From assembly GCA_021432635.1 (NCBI GenBank), contig MU270076.1:348877-412876 (forward strand): a DNA stretch of 64,000 nucleotides, given 5' to 3'. This document shows, one piece after another, positions 47,937-61,463 of the stretch. Under the pieces are notes generated by a model that ran no database searches, was not told the DNA's origin, and saw only the letters and a list, made by a program, of their open reading frames with translations. How positions within the stretch are numbered: position 1 is the first letter of the stretch; every line of letters starts with the position of its first letter. The stretch is from Thozetella sp. PMI_491. Lineage: Eukaryota > Ascomycota > Sordariomycetes > Chaetosphaeriales > Chaetosphaeriaceae. The position numbers and the translations under genes were made by a program.

Positions 47937-47972
47937 CCTCTATCTCTCCTCTCTCTATCTCTCTCTCTCTTG
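47937..47972 (+). repeat. (CT)n-rich microsatellite
   Basis: CTCTATCTCTCCTCTCTCTATCTC-type imperfect CT dinucleotide array; low complexity without coding support. Confidence 0.8.
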
Positions 47973-48515
47973 ACCCTGGCATGCCGTAGCCAAGCGGTGG
48001 CGGCAATAGCATCATCATCATCGCGTGGATGCACCTCTGTGGTGACGAACGAACGATCAGCTGTGCAAGAGGGGTGGAGCCACGACCGAGGTCTGAGGCC
48101 GACCAAAGAGTTTGCCGTGCATGTGTGCAGCTTCCCAAGACAATCGATTAGGCGCCGCATCGGTGTCTCTGCTGTCTGCGCACTAGGGAATGGTACGGCA
48201 GCTATGGCCGCTGATTTTTGAACCAAGGTCCTATACAGGCCTTGCAGGTGCACGCGAGAGATCCGAGGCATGCCCAGCCCACATCCTCTTACTCCGTATG
48301 TGCTGGATGAGCTACCCCAAATCACGGCTGGGGCAGTAAAAAGCAAGCAGGGGGCGGTCGTTGGGTGGAGACGGAGCCAAATGGAGTCGACTCAACCACG
48401 CTGCTTCGGACATGCAGGTGCCTCCCTAAACGGCCGAGAATTCGTTCCCGTCTCTTTTTGTTAGCAAGGGCGGACGAGGACGGAGAAAAAGGCTCTTTCC
48501 TTGGGCTTACAGCAC

Positions 48516-48550
48516 ATAGGTAGGTACCTAGGTAGCTAGGTAGGTATTGG
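48516..48550. repeat. TAGGTA/TACCTAGGTA repeat patch
   Basis: TAGGTAGGTACCTAGGTAGC followed by TAGGTAGGTATT; part of the dispersed family of such patches in this window. Confidence 0.75.
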
Positions 48551-49190
48551 ACCATCCTGCTTAGCGCGCGCCTTAGTCCGGAACTTTCATGACCTTGCTT
48601 CCCCGGATTCATGGGTCACCTAATACTTACCTCCAATCCCAATTAAACGCTCGTTTTGCGAAGATGTTTAGGTTGAGCCAGTCCCTCCTACAGAACCGAG
48701 GCACTCCCTATTAGGCGCCTATGCACACCTTGGGTAGTGACATAGTAGAAGAGGCTGCATTTAGCTTGCACAGCAAGCCAAAGGTTAGCCAACGGAGGGA
48801 GGAGCAGGAATTGACACGAAGTGTGCCGCATGGAGAGAAGCCCAGGTAAACAGTCCCATATTGAAAGCGGCCCTCCTCTCCCGAAGCAACCGTGCCCTCG
48901 CTCTGTCTCAGATCTCTTTCGTGTGGCACGGAGGCTGTGCCGGCTGCTGCTGTTCGCAGCAACGAGCTGCGAGCACCCTGCCTGGCAGCCTGCCCCATGC
49001 CACCCGCATCTGTGACGTAGCTGTCGCAACCCCAATTCGACTGGCCCCATCACCCCAGACACGCCTCGAACTGTCCTCACCCTCCCATCGAGCTTCGTTT
49101 GGGCACACCCAAAAACACACTAGGTAACGAGCCGACCGCATCGCACCGCACTGCACTACAACTCCACTAGCAACGCCCATACCCGCCGCC

Positions 49191-49676
49191 ATGTCGCTCT
49201 CCGTCACCAAAGGCCTTGCCATTGCGAGCTCCTTCACCTCGGGTGGAGCTATCGCTGCTGCTACCATCCTGGTCGTCCCGGCCTTGCTCTCAGCCCCCCA
49301 CAACATCGCGGTCAAACAGTTCAAGCTCATCCACGCCATCGGCCGGCTCACACAGACACCGGCAACCTTGGTTGCGGCCCTGCTCCACGGCTTCGTCGCC
49401 TACCGCGCTCGCGATCTCGGCTCTGGCGCCTGGTCCCGCTGGGCGACCAGCGCCGCCCTTACAGCTGCCGTCGTCCCGTGGAGCCTGGCCCTCGTCGAGC
49501 CCGTGAACGGCCAATTGCTAGCGATCGCCGGTACCGGAGACAAGAGGGAGGGGGGCACGGAGATCTCAGAGAAAACCGAGGTTCTCTTGCGGCGGTGGAA
49601 CGTGCTCAATGTGTTCAGGGCTGGGTTCGCGTTTGCCGCGGGCGGCGTTAGCCTATGGACAGTGCTGGCCGAGTGA
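49191..49676 (+). CDS. DUF1772 (anthrone-oxygenase-like) membrane protein
   Basis: A single exon encodes 161 residues with four hydrophobic segments at about 10-32, 53-72, 82-102 and 140-158. Size, helix pattern and a conserved-looking RWNVLNVFRAGFAFAAGGVSLW end fit DUF1772. Some members are anthrone oxygenases of polyketide pathways or of unknown role. No polyketide synthase is nearby, so a secondary-metabolite function is not implied. It starts at the first ATG after a C/A-rich leader and has no intron. It lies alone between the divergent AcuM-type gene and the GH30 gene. Confidence 0.8.
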   Translation: MSLSVTKGLAIASSFTSGGAIAAATILVVPALLSAPHNIAVKQFKLIHAIGRLTQTPATLVAALLHGFVAYRARDLGSGAWSRWATSAALTAAVVPWSLALVEPVNGQLLAIAGTGDKREGGTEISEKTEVLLRRWNVLNVFRAGFAFAAGGVSLWTVLAE

Positions 49677-50355
49677 TTGTATAGCAGAATGTGAAGCAGG
49701 GCCCCAGAGTCTTGGAGGCCCAGCAGGCAAGATCTGGCATGAGGTGGCTTTGGCGGCGGAATACAGCACAGAGACTTCGTGGACTATTTTCAGGCGCATA
49801 GGCGCACTCCGTCCCTAGGCGACACCTGCGGTGTTCCCGAGCCTGCACCATCGTCAAGCCTTACATCATCACGTCTCTTAATGAGCGTAATACAAATTCT
49901 TCTGTTCCAGAAGTCACCTATGGGGCCCCTCAGTTCATGTCTACAAGCTACCTCCTGATTGGGAGCCGCTGGCTGGCTCCGCGCCAAGAGCTTCGTATGG
50001 CCGCTGTCCAATGCGTGCGTGGCCTCGAGTCAATACGTGCAACGGCTAATTGATGAAGGCTAACCTGGGCGGCCGGGTCCATAGGGAGTCTAATGCTGCG
50101 TTCCCGTCGAACCCGAACCCGCCCTTGCGAAAGGGGTCTCCGAGGGATATATTGCCTCCCCGAGATTCCCACTTTAGCCATATTGTCGAGCTCGTGCCTG
50201 GCAGCCCGCCCACGCTTGCGGGACTAGGGAAGCGCAGAGCTGGGTCCCGGTTCTCAACTATAATATTTGGCTGCAGAGGTCGTCCTAGAGACCCTGATTC
50301 CAGTGAAACCGCAGTCGATAATCATACTGGCTAGGTAGCAGTGCAAAGCAGCAGG
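49677..50355. other. intergenic before the GH30 gene
   Basis: The 3' flank of the DUF1772 gene and promoter of GH30. A TATAATATTTGG element near 50260-50271 lies about 90 bases before the ATG and could be a TATA-like box. Nothing else is seen. Confidence 0.5.
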
Positions 50356-52118
<1,763 letters not shown>

Positions 52119-53330
52119 CGGCCATGTACCCCGTACATGACGACGCTAGAGGTTATGGGAGAGGCGCTGTGAGATTCGGCGAGACCGGCATGGCGGCGAC
52201 TGCTCGAGTTGTACACGTACATACCAAACCCGGCTTAAAATGCACGCAAATGGGGCGCCACAGGAGCTGAGGCTTACGTACAGTAGCCTGCTTGGGATCG
52301 GCTAACCCTCTTCTTCCGTGGTGCAACGATGATGCTTGCGTGAAACGATGACAAAGCCTGGCCAAGCTTCGCTCTAAAAACACATGGCGGGGAGAGAAGA
52401 CGGCATCCCATCGCCCTTCTAATTGGCATTTTCGTACCAAACCCGGCTAAACTGCTACTTCGTAGATTCAAATTCATCTAATTCCCAATCCTTCGGTCAA
52501 GGACAGACATACGTACACAACTAGACCAGGTCTGCACCTCTTGTGATGTGTATAAATGGCAATATCTCATGTGCGGCGTCGTGCTTCGTGAACAGGGTGG
52601 GAGAGGGGCAGTTGCGCATTCCCGCCTTCCGGGTGAGATGTAGCCCCATGTTGCCCAGTCCCAACCACCTCTGCTCTGGCTGCTTTCTGATTAAAAAGAA
52701 AAACTCCTCAGAGTCGTTCGAAGTGGGTTGGAAGGAAATAGGACTGAAGTCGACGCCTAGTAAGGTACACGGTACGTCGCAGGCGCCCGCAGTGGCCTCG
52801 GGCTGATCCCATATGTGTTATATGTACAAACCCCAAGGTACTTAATTTACGAAGCACTGAATGTTGACTACATACAGCACGTAGCTGACCGCGCCGTGCT
52901 TGGCACCGTCAGGCTGGAACTCGTAGCCACCTGCTTTCCGCCAGTCCCGCCCCTCCACCCGCTTGCCCTCCCGTAAACTGAGCCCACTAGAAGCTAGGGG
53001 CGGGTAGCATCCTTGCTCTCGGCCCCGCCTTTCATGCATGAAGAAGGAGCTGTGCTTAGGAGCTCCAGGGAAGAGCTCCCCCGCCTCATACGAGGGTAGG
53101 TACAGTACAGGAGGCACGCCTGTAGCCTCGGCGGCGCCTCGTTTGACTTATATACTCAGCTGCCCAAGGAGATGCTTCTCCCTCGCCCCTACCGGCCGAT
53201 TCCCCCCCTCTCTCCCATGAGCCCTAACTTCTCCTCCTAGGCTTACGTCCTACTGCCTCCCGCGCATCACACTAGCCCTGCACCTTTTAGCTACCCCTCA
53301 CACTCGTCGTTATCTCAAGCTTCAGGCAAC
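52119..53330. other. intergenic between GH30 and calpain-like genes
   Basis: No gene found. It contains short GTAC-rich and C/T-rich stretches; the final 200 bases before 53331 are C/T-rich and probably hold the calpain gene leader. Confidence 0.5.
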
Positions 53331-56088
53331 ATGGACACCTGGGGTGACGCTCTTCCTCCTACGGCTCCGGGTCCCGGGCCTAGGAAGAAGGACTACAACA
53401 AGACGCCACAAGAGCTTGTCGGAGAGTTCTGGGCCAAGTTTTTCTCGAAGAAGCCGGGGAAGGTCACGTCCATATTCCCCCGTAGCCTTTATGCCACTCT
53501 CCTTCCGCCCTCTCATGCCCGAGGCTTCAGCAGCGCTCGCAACGCCGCCGAGAGCTATGAGGCTGCGGCCAAAGAATGCCGCGAAAAGGTCAAGCGCATC
53601 GTGCGCGAGTGCAACCGGACTAACGAGAAGTTTACCGATCCTGACTTTGACATCGAGTCGGACCCGGATAACAACTGCCTCAACGGTCTGGTCCGCAGCG
53701 AGCCAGAGGATGCCGGCTCTGGCATGCCCGTGACGGCTGGTCAGCTGCACGGCGCCTTGGACACGCTCGTCAGCAGCCAGGTCCTTGGCCCCCAAGCCTC
53801 AGTGCCCATTAACGTTGCCGAGATACGCAACTTCATCGGCAGCTCAAACCCATGGGCCTCCTTGCTCGGGGCGGACAACGACCCGGGTGCCGTGAAGAGC
53901 AGCGGCAGCAACGCTACTACGCGGAACGCGATGCGCCAGACGAGGAATGGCAAACCGGATGTCAAAACCCACGCCCGCCGATACGATGTGAAGGCCGGTG
54001 AGTCCTACATGCCCGGTACCGTTCACCGCCTCGACTGGATATTCGAATCCCCTCAGTTCACCCTCGACGGCTACTCTTCGTCCGACATCAAGCAGGGCAG
54101 CGTTGGGGATTGCTGGTGGCTGGCGGCAGTTGCCACCATTGCGCACCGCAAGGAACTTATAGACAAGGTCTGTGTAGCTCGCGATGAGGAATGCGGCGTC
54201 TATGGATTTGTCTTCCAGCGCGACGGCGAGTGGATCCACACCGTCATCGACGACAACCTCTACCTTACCTACGAGGACTTCGATTATTACGGCGACACCT
54301 ATGATGCCACTGGGAAGCGGGCCCGGGAGCACCGGAAGCAGAATCAAACGGGGTCCGGCGCACTCTTTTTTTCGAAGTGCGCCGATCCGAACGAGACTTG
54401 GTTGCCTCTGCTCGAAAAAGCCTATGCCAAAGTTCACGGGGACTATGAAGCCATCTCAGGCGGGTCTTCTGGGGAAGCTGTCGAGGACATGGTGAGTGAT
54501 CTCCCCTCTACAAGCTCCATGTCCATATATACTCGTCATGTTTTATGTGCATTTGTCCTGCGGCTCGCCCAATCTCAGCCTTTCCGGGGAGGAGCTTGCT
54601 GATTGGTGAGCATGCAGACTGGCGGTGTGACCACGATGATGGAGACGAACAGAGTCTTGAGGAAAGATAGACTTTGGAAGGAACTAGTCAATTCCGACGG
54701 CGAGTTTGTCTTCTCGTTGTCCGCTGTTGGCACTGGCTGGGACACGCAGAAAAGCGGTCTCGCCCTAGGACACGCCTACTCCATCCTTCAGGCCACCGAG
54801 GAAGTCGACGAGGATGGAAAGAAGATCAGACTTGTGAAAATCAGGTACGTACACCTCCTATAAACGTTAGCCAGGGTAGGCCGGACGTTGCTCTAACCAG
54901 ATGCAGAAACCCTTGGGGCGAGCGCGCTTACAATGGCATCGGCGAGTGGAACGGCCCGTGGTCGGACGGCTCCAAGGAATGGACTCCGTACTGGCTCAAG
55001 AAATTGAACCACACCTTCGGCGACGATGGAGTGTTCTGGATGTCATTCCAGGACATGCTCGAGACCTTCCTTTTCCTCCACCGTACCCGGCTCTTCGACG
55101 AGAAGTGGACCGTTATTCAGCAGTGGACCAGCGTGAACGTCGCTTGGGTATCTGGTTACCTCAATACCAAATTCCTCATCGAAGTCAAGAAGGCGGGAAT
55201 GGTGGTGATCGTTCTATCACAGGTAAGGGCCTAGCAAGCCTACCGCGCGTGCCCGCTCCGCTAACATGGCTTCCCCTTAGCTTGATGATCGCTACTTCCA
55301 GGGATTCGAGGGGCAGTACCAGTTCTCACTGCACTTCTTGCTGCAAGAGGAGAACGGTGCGCCTGGTGAACACATCTGCCGAGTACGGCCCGTGCATGAT
55401 TGGGGAACCCGGTCGGTGAGCTGTGAGATCGACCTTGAGCCAGGGCGGTATGAGGTGGTCCCCAAGATCACCGCGGTGCGTGATGCGGAGGCCAGGGTGG
55501 TCGAAGATGTGGTTAGGGAGCATGCGGAGAAGAATCCCCAGAAGCTGCGCCAGGTCGGTATGCAGTACGACTTGGCCCATGCCAAAGGTGGTTTACCAGA
55601 CGAAGACGACCTTATTGCCAAGAAGAAGGAAGAGGAAAAGAAGAAAGAGGAGGACAAGAAGCGTCGACGGAAGGAAGCAAGGAAGCGTAGTAAGGTCAGG
55701 ATCGAGCTCTCAGCGGGAGAGGATGCGAAAGTGACGATTGAGGCCGAGACTGGGGAAAAGGAGGAGAAGGCCGAGGGAAAGCAGGTGACTAGTCCCAAGG
55801 GGAGTGAGGAGGAGACCAAGGAGGAGGAGAAATTTGAGGATGCCGTAGAAGAGAAGGCGAAAACAGAGGAGTCTGTCAAGGACGAGAAAAAGGTGGAGGA
55901 AAAAGCCGAAAAGGAAGACGGCAGTGGCAAGAAGTCAGAGCCAGAAACTCAAGGACAGCAGAAAGGAGACGCCCCAGCCGCTACGTCTGCAGCGGATCCC
56001 AAAAGCTCAGGCGATGGAGAAAAGCCGGCCGGGGCACAGGCGGCGGGCAAGGACGGGGGGGAGGGTGCGGAGAAGGAGGAGGAAGGGG

Positions 56089-56122
<34 letters not shown>

Positions 56123-56324
56123 TGAGGACATGGGAGCCGAGAGAGACGAGAGTCCAGTGGAGGAAGACGACAGCATGCCGCCGCCGTGGAATGCGGTCTG
56201 CGTTGTGGGATTACGGGTCTACGCCAAAGATGCCCAGGTCAGCATCAATCTAGTCAAGCCCAAGGACGCTGAAGAGGCGGCCAGTCTAGCTGTGGACGGG
56301 CAGCCGGCGGGTGCCACCGCCTGA
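53331..56324 (+). CDS. calpain-like cysteine protease with long charged C-terminal tail
   Basis: Four exons (53331-54491, 54618-54844, 54907-55222, 55281-56324) encode 915 residues. The protease core has the catalytic triad C261 (SVGDCWWLAA), H439 (ALGHAYSIL) and N464 (RNPWG), as in family C2. A beta-rich domain follows (DDRYFQGFEGQYQFSLHFLLQ region), then about 300 residues of Lys/Glu-rich sequence with a run of ten or more Asp encoded by a GAC array at 56092-56125. The very end is more ordered and hydrophobic. Non-lysosomal calpains cut proteins at limited sites; fungal members include PalB of the pH pathway, but this protein's substrate is unknown and the extra tail is not PalB-like. No EF-hands are visible. 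The first ATG after a leader rich in C and T is used. Confidence 0.88.
56092..56125 (+). repeat. (GAC)n trinucleotide array in coding sequence
   Basis: A GAC repeat encodes an aspartate run in the tail of the calpain-like protein. Such coding arrays vary in length between strains. Confidence 0.9.
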
Positions 56325-57344
56325 GACCATCGCTGCCATTCCGGACAACTCGGGATAAAGTAGCTCCTGAGGTTGAAAGCAAGAGCTCTTGTTGATATAC
56401 CAGCCCGTCCCTACAGTACCTTACCCACATAGGCACACAACACGAAGAACGCAATAGCTCTTTGATCAATCAGAGAGAGTCTCGTTGTATGACTCTTGAA
56501 CTTGTGACCGCAGTCGGTCGGCGCGGTCAAGAGCAATGTAAAATGTAAACCGTACATTGCGCGCCAGGGTCAAGGCGATTTTGGTATTGAGACGCTGCGG
56601 CCAACCAATTTCCTGGCGTTGGTCACCTCGAAAAGTGCAACGAACGTCTCGGTGCTGGTTGCCACTGCCAGTTAGATGCATTGGGGCAACAAGCAGCCCG
56701 GCAGGAGCCTAGCCCTACCTTCGGCGCTGCGGGGCACTGACTAATGTTGGGAATCCATCGAGCTCTCCAGGATTCCACCAAGAGATCCGGGGACCCTGAC
56801 TCTAACTGGGCTAAAGTGGAGGTACCCTTGGGTCACACTACCAGTAAAGCAGGACCAGTGCCACCAATACATGCCTTCGTCTATGGAATCGGATTCAGCA
56901 GCGGTGCAAACCTCAGAGAGAGAGAGAGAGAGAGAGTGTGTGTGTGTGTGTGCCGGGCACCCTTGGGCAAAATGTACCGTGCCAACACCGAGAGAAAAAA
57001 AAGAGGCTGATGGTTGGTGAAGGATAGTCTTCAAATTTGTCTGTACCTTATCTCCGATCGATAGCTCAAAGATACTTTATATATGGGTAACTTGTATCCC
57101 TAGGGACCTCAGGCACTTGTCGATCTCACTCGCAAGGGACCCAAGAAGGGTACCAGCCGTAGTCCCACTTTTCCGACCCCAACGACAAGCAGCTCCGACA
57201 GCTGCCTCCCCCCTCGCCCCACCATTGCGTATCGCGGAGGGCCTTAACCATAGCCCGCAGCCTGCAGCCTCCACCGAACCGTCGCGTGTTGACACTTGAT
57301 CTCGCATCCCTAGCCCGCTAGACCGAGACGCCTCTGCCACGATC
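56325..57344. other. intergenic between calpain-like gene and ufd2
   Basis: No gene. It contains a compound GA/GT microsatellite (56913-56951) and, just before 57345, the likely promoter of the E4 ligase gene. Confidence 0.6.
56913..56951 (+). repeat. compound (GA)n(GT)n microsatellite
   Basis: About twelve GA units are followed directly by about eight GT units. It lies outside genes. Confidence 0.9.
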
Positions 57345-60300
57345 ATGGATCCCAACGAGCAGCCGCCGCAGCCTCCAGAGGCTCCCGATCAAGAGACGAT
57401 GGAGCAGATCCGAAGGCGACGTGTCGCGAAGCTGGGCGAAGCCAACAAACCACCGGCGGCCGCCTCGACATCGTCGCCTGGACCGGCGACTTCCCCTGCC
57501 TCGAACTCGGCCGCCCAGAGCAAGGAGAACAAAAAGGAATCCCCTTCTGCACCCCCTCCGGCTCCGGCTCAGCCCAAGCCGCAGCCGACAGCCACGGGCA
57601 CAGGTACTGAGAACTCAAAGAAGCGGCCCCGGGCAGCCATAGTTGACGAGTCGGCCACAGCATCCGCCCCGCGCAAGATCAACATCACCCCTAGGCCCGA
57701 AGAGCTGCTCGAAAACTATGTCGACTACCAGCTGAGCCAAATCTTCCGGCTCACGGTCGATCCCAACCGCCCAACCGATGCCCACGGTCATCAACTCATC
57801 TTCCTCGCCGGTATACACCAAGAGCTGGTAGACGCCGGCGGGCCGCTGAAGCTCTCAGCCGACTCGTTGGACTCGGCCGTCTACGAAGCCGCCAACTCGA
57901 TACCACATGACAAGCCCCTCTTCCACGACTATCTACTGCCGTGCTGGAAACGAGCCACTCGCGCTGTTAAAGCCTACCGTGGCCCTGCCGGATCGCCGAA
58001 GGAGGAAGTGCTAAAGGAGGCACGGAGGCTATGCTTCAGCAACTGCATCTTTGCCCTGAGCATGCCAGAGTACTTTGGCCGCGAGAAAGCCGAGTCACTG
58101 GCACCGTTCCTTCTCCGCGGGCTCGAGAACGAGAGCGGCGTCTGCCTGGACTTCTACAACGAGGCAATGGCCCGGATCGACGAGAACGATGCCATCTTGC
58201 CCCTCTTCACGCTTGCCATGGTCGAGATCAGTACCAAGCTCTCGAGCTTGACCATGAACGATGACTACAAGCCCTGCGTCAACGTCCTGCTCACCTACTC
58301 AAAGTTCGCACCCCTCCTGAACGCGGTTGCCCAGGACCCGCGCTTCCAGATGGCCCAATCCGCGCCAAACGTGGAGAAGAACACGATCCTAGGCCCCTTC
58401 TTCCGGATCTCTCCCCTCCAGACCGAGGTCACTAGGACGTATTTCACAGGGCCGAGAACCATGGACAAGGGCCACATCAAGAACGCGCAGAACGCCCTCC
58501 AGATCACCCTCGCCGCTCACCAAGATGATCTGAAGAGCATCATCAACGCCTTCGTGCGCGCGAGCACCGAGACGAGGAACAAGGTGCTGGACTGGTTCGC
58601 ATATGCCATGAATGTAAACCACAAGAGGCGAGCCCTCCAGGTAGACCCTAAAGAGGTCTCATCCGATGGCTTCATGATGAACGTCACTGTGATACTCGAC
58701 TGCCTCTGCGAGCCGTTCATGGATAGCACTTTCTCCAAGGTCGACCGCATCGATGTCGGCTACTTCCGCCGGGATCCCCGCGTCGACATCAGCGATGAGA
58801 CTAAGCTCAACGCGGACCAGTCCCAGTCCGAGGCCTTCTACAAGACCAAGGTTGATGGCACCTCCAACTTCATCACCGAGGTCTTCTTCCTGACCTTGGC
58901 CGCCCATCACTACGGCAGCGAGGCGACCAATAGCAAGATGAAGAACTTGGACAAGGACATCAAGTTCTACCAAAAACACATCGAGAAGATGGAGTCAGAG
59001 CGCGTCAAGTTTGCCAACCGGCCTACCGACCTCGCCATGTTCGAGGTCAGTCTTCGGCGCCACACCGAGGTGCTGGAGAAGTCCATGTCGCTGAAGTTCG
59101 CCATCGAGGGCGTGCTACTAGAGGAGAAGATGCAGAGCCGTTCCCTGCAGTTCATGCGATATGTCTCTGTCTGGCTTCTGCGGGTGGCCAGCCAATCGGC
59201 ATATACGCCCGACAGGGCTCTGCAGTTGCCACTCCCCGAGACGCAGCCAGAGGCCTTCAGCTGCCTCCCTGAGTATGCCCTCCAGGATATTGTCGACAAC
59301 TTCAAGTTCATTTTCCGCTACATTCCCCAAATCATCCTCTCGGCCGTGGGCGACGAAATGATCGCCCTCTGCATCACGTTTCTGCAGTCGTCCGAGTATA
59401 TCCGGAATCCATACTTGAAGTCTTCGCTGGTCTCACTGCTCTTCTCCGGAACCTGGCCGACATACCACCTCAAGCGGGGCGTACTTGGTGACTTGCTCAC
59501 CAACTCTACCTTTGCAAACAACTACCTGCTCCACGCTGTCATGAAGTTCTACATCGAATGCGAGTCGACTGGCGCGCACACGCAGTTCTACGACAAATTC
59601 AACATTCGATACGAAATCTTCCAGGTCATCAAGTGTGTGTGGTCCAACGACATATACAAGCAGCAGTTGACACAGCAGAGCAAGTATGTCACGTCTCAAT
59701 GCAACTTATTCCCCTTCAGCCCCTTCCCTTTGTTTTTGCTGACGTGACTTCCAGGACAAACCGAGCTTTCTTCGTACGGTTCGTCAACTTGCTCATGAAT
59801 GACGCAACATACGTCCTCGATGAAGCCCTGAGCAAGTTTCCCAAGATCCAGGCGCTCCAGGAATCTCTCAACGACCCGAGTCTGCCACCCCAGGAGAGGC
59901 AGAAGATAGAGGAGGAGCTCCGGACAAACGAGGACCAGGCTACGTCGTATATGCAGCTCGCCAACGAGACGGTTTCAATGATGAAACTGTTTACAAGCGC
60001 CCTCAGCGAATCGTTCACGATGCCCGAGATTGTGCAACGACTCGCTGGCATGCTCGACTACAACCTCGAGGTCTTGACGGTCAAATCCAGGAACCTCAAG
60101 GTCGACAAGCCCGAGAAATACCATTTCAATCCCCGCACCCTGCTCCCCGAGATTGTGGAGATCTACCTCAACCTCGGCGGCAGCACAGCCTTTGTTGAGG
60201 CCGTGGCGGCCGATGGCCGCTCTTACAAGCCAGAGACCTTTGCCGCCACGACCCGCATCCTTCGAGGAAAATTCCTCAAGGGCCATGAGGAAATCGCCGC

Positions 60301-60634
60301 CTGGGAGGCGCTCTGCCACAAGATATCTATTGCTAAGGAGATCCTGGACCGCGCGGAGCAGGACTTTGGCGATGTGCCACCCGAATTTGAGGACCCAATC
60401 ATGGGCGATCTAATGAAGGACCCAGTGGTCCTGCCATCCAGCCACATCGTAGACCGGTCCACCATTGTACAGCACTTGCTATCTGACCAGAAAGACCCAT
60501 TCACGAGGCAGCCCATGACCATTGACGATGTCATTCCGGCTATCGAGCTCCTTGAGAAGATCGAGGCGTGGAAGACAGAGCGCTTAGCCAAGGCCAAAAA
60601 CCAGGTGGCCAGTGCCATGGATTTGGATGGGTAG
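57345..60634 (+). CDS. ubiquitin conjugation factor E4 (Ufd2)
   Basis: Two exons (57345-59683 and 59755-60634; 71-nt intron) encode 1072 residues. The N-terminal ~110 residues are Pro/Ala-rich and disordered. A helical Ufd2 core of about 850 residues follows, with ARRLCFSNCIFALSMPEYFG and LGPFFRISPLQTEVTRTYF. The C-terminal U-box at about 990-1062 starts DPIMGDLMKDPVVLP and has SHIVDRSTIVQHLL and DPFTRQPM. Ufd2 extends short ubiquitin chains on substrates handed over by Cdc48/p97 and Ufd1-Npl4, in cytosol and nucleus. The intron lies in the middle of a helix-rich region and keeps the frame. Length matches fungal Ufd2. The gene is convergent with the RING/TRAF zinc-finger gene. Confidence 0.95.
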
Positions 60635-61463
60635 GCACGTTCTGGTCGGTAAGGAGAGGGAACGTCACGACATGGCATACATGGACCGGAGTTAGGGGGG
60701 GCTCATTAGTTTGGCGACCACATCTAGCTGCGAAATTGAGCTGTCCTAGAGATGAGACTCGAGAGGCTTTTAGAGAGGAATATGAACAAATATGAACCAT
60801 TAGCGATTGTTGTACTTGGCTTTGTTGAATGGTGCTTCCGTGGGTCGCAAACACCTTGGCCGACTCGGGAGCTGGCTTTCATGGGTGCCAATGCTGCGGA
60901 CTTAGGGCTCTCTCCCGCCCTTGAGTGCTACTGGCCTTCCGGTGCTCGCTGCAATCCGTTGTTAGGGCCTAGGCCATTCAAAATATGCTCAGTGTGCCGA
61001 AGAAAAGGCCCATCTCAGCTTTGGGGCATTCTCGCAAGTTGACTTGGGGTGGCTCATGCGCGAGAAAGTCATGCTTTGGTTTCAATTTGGCTTCTGAGAG
61101 GGCTACCGGAATTCCGAAGAACGTCTTTGCTAGCCTTATTTTGTTATATAACTACATGTGAAGGAAGTAGGCTCACAGGGCACTAAAATTCGTGAAAGCC
61201 ATACCAACAACTCCTTCTTGGGTATTGTACCGCAACCAGCCAGTCCTTCTTAACGCCAAAACCTAGAATAAAATTATATGCTTGATAAAAGCGCGGCGTT
61301 GCCGGTCCCAAGACGAACAGGACGGGGGCCGCTGCGCCGCCAGGTGTACCGCAAACCGGCAGCGAGATGGGCGAGCGCTCTGGTATCGGATGGGGGGCGG
61401 CGTGTTGTCCCCATTCCTTGGCACTGCGTGGTTGGCGCGCCTGGAGGCGTGCTGTGCAACAGA
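60635..61463. other. intergenic between convergent ufd2 and RING/TRAF genes
   Basis: No feature apart from likely 3' UTRs. Short A/T runs occur around 61080-61180. Confidence 0.6.

Larger units (their letters stand above)
47265..49190. other. divergent promoter region, AcuM-type gene / DUF1772 gene
   Basis: No gene recognised. It includes a CT microsatellite near 47937-47972 and a TAGGTA patch at 48516-48550. Confidence 0.5.
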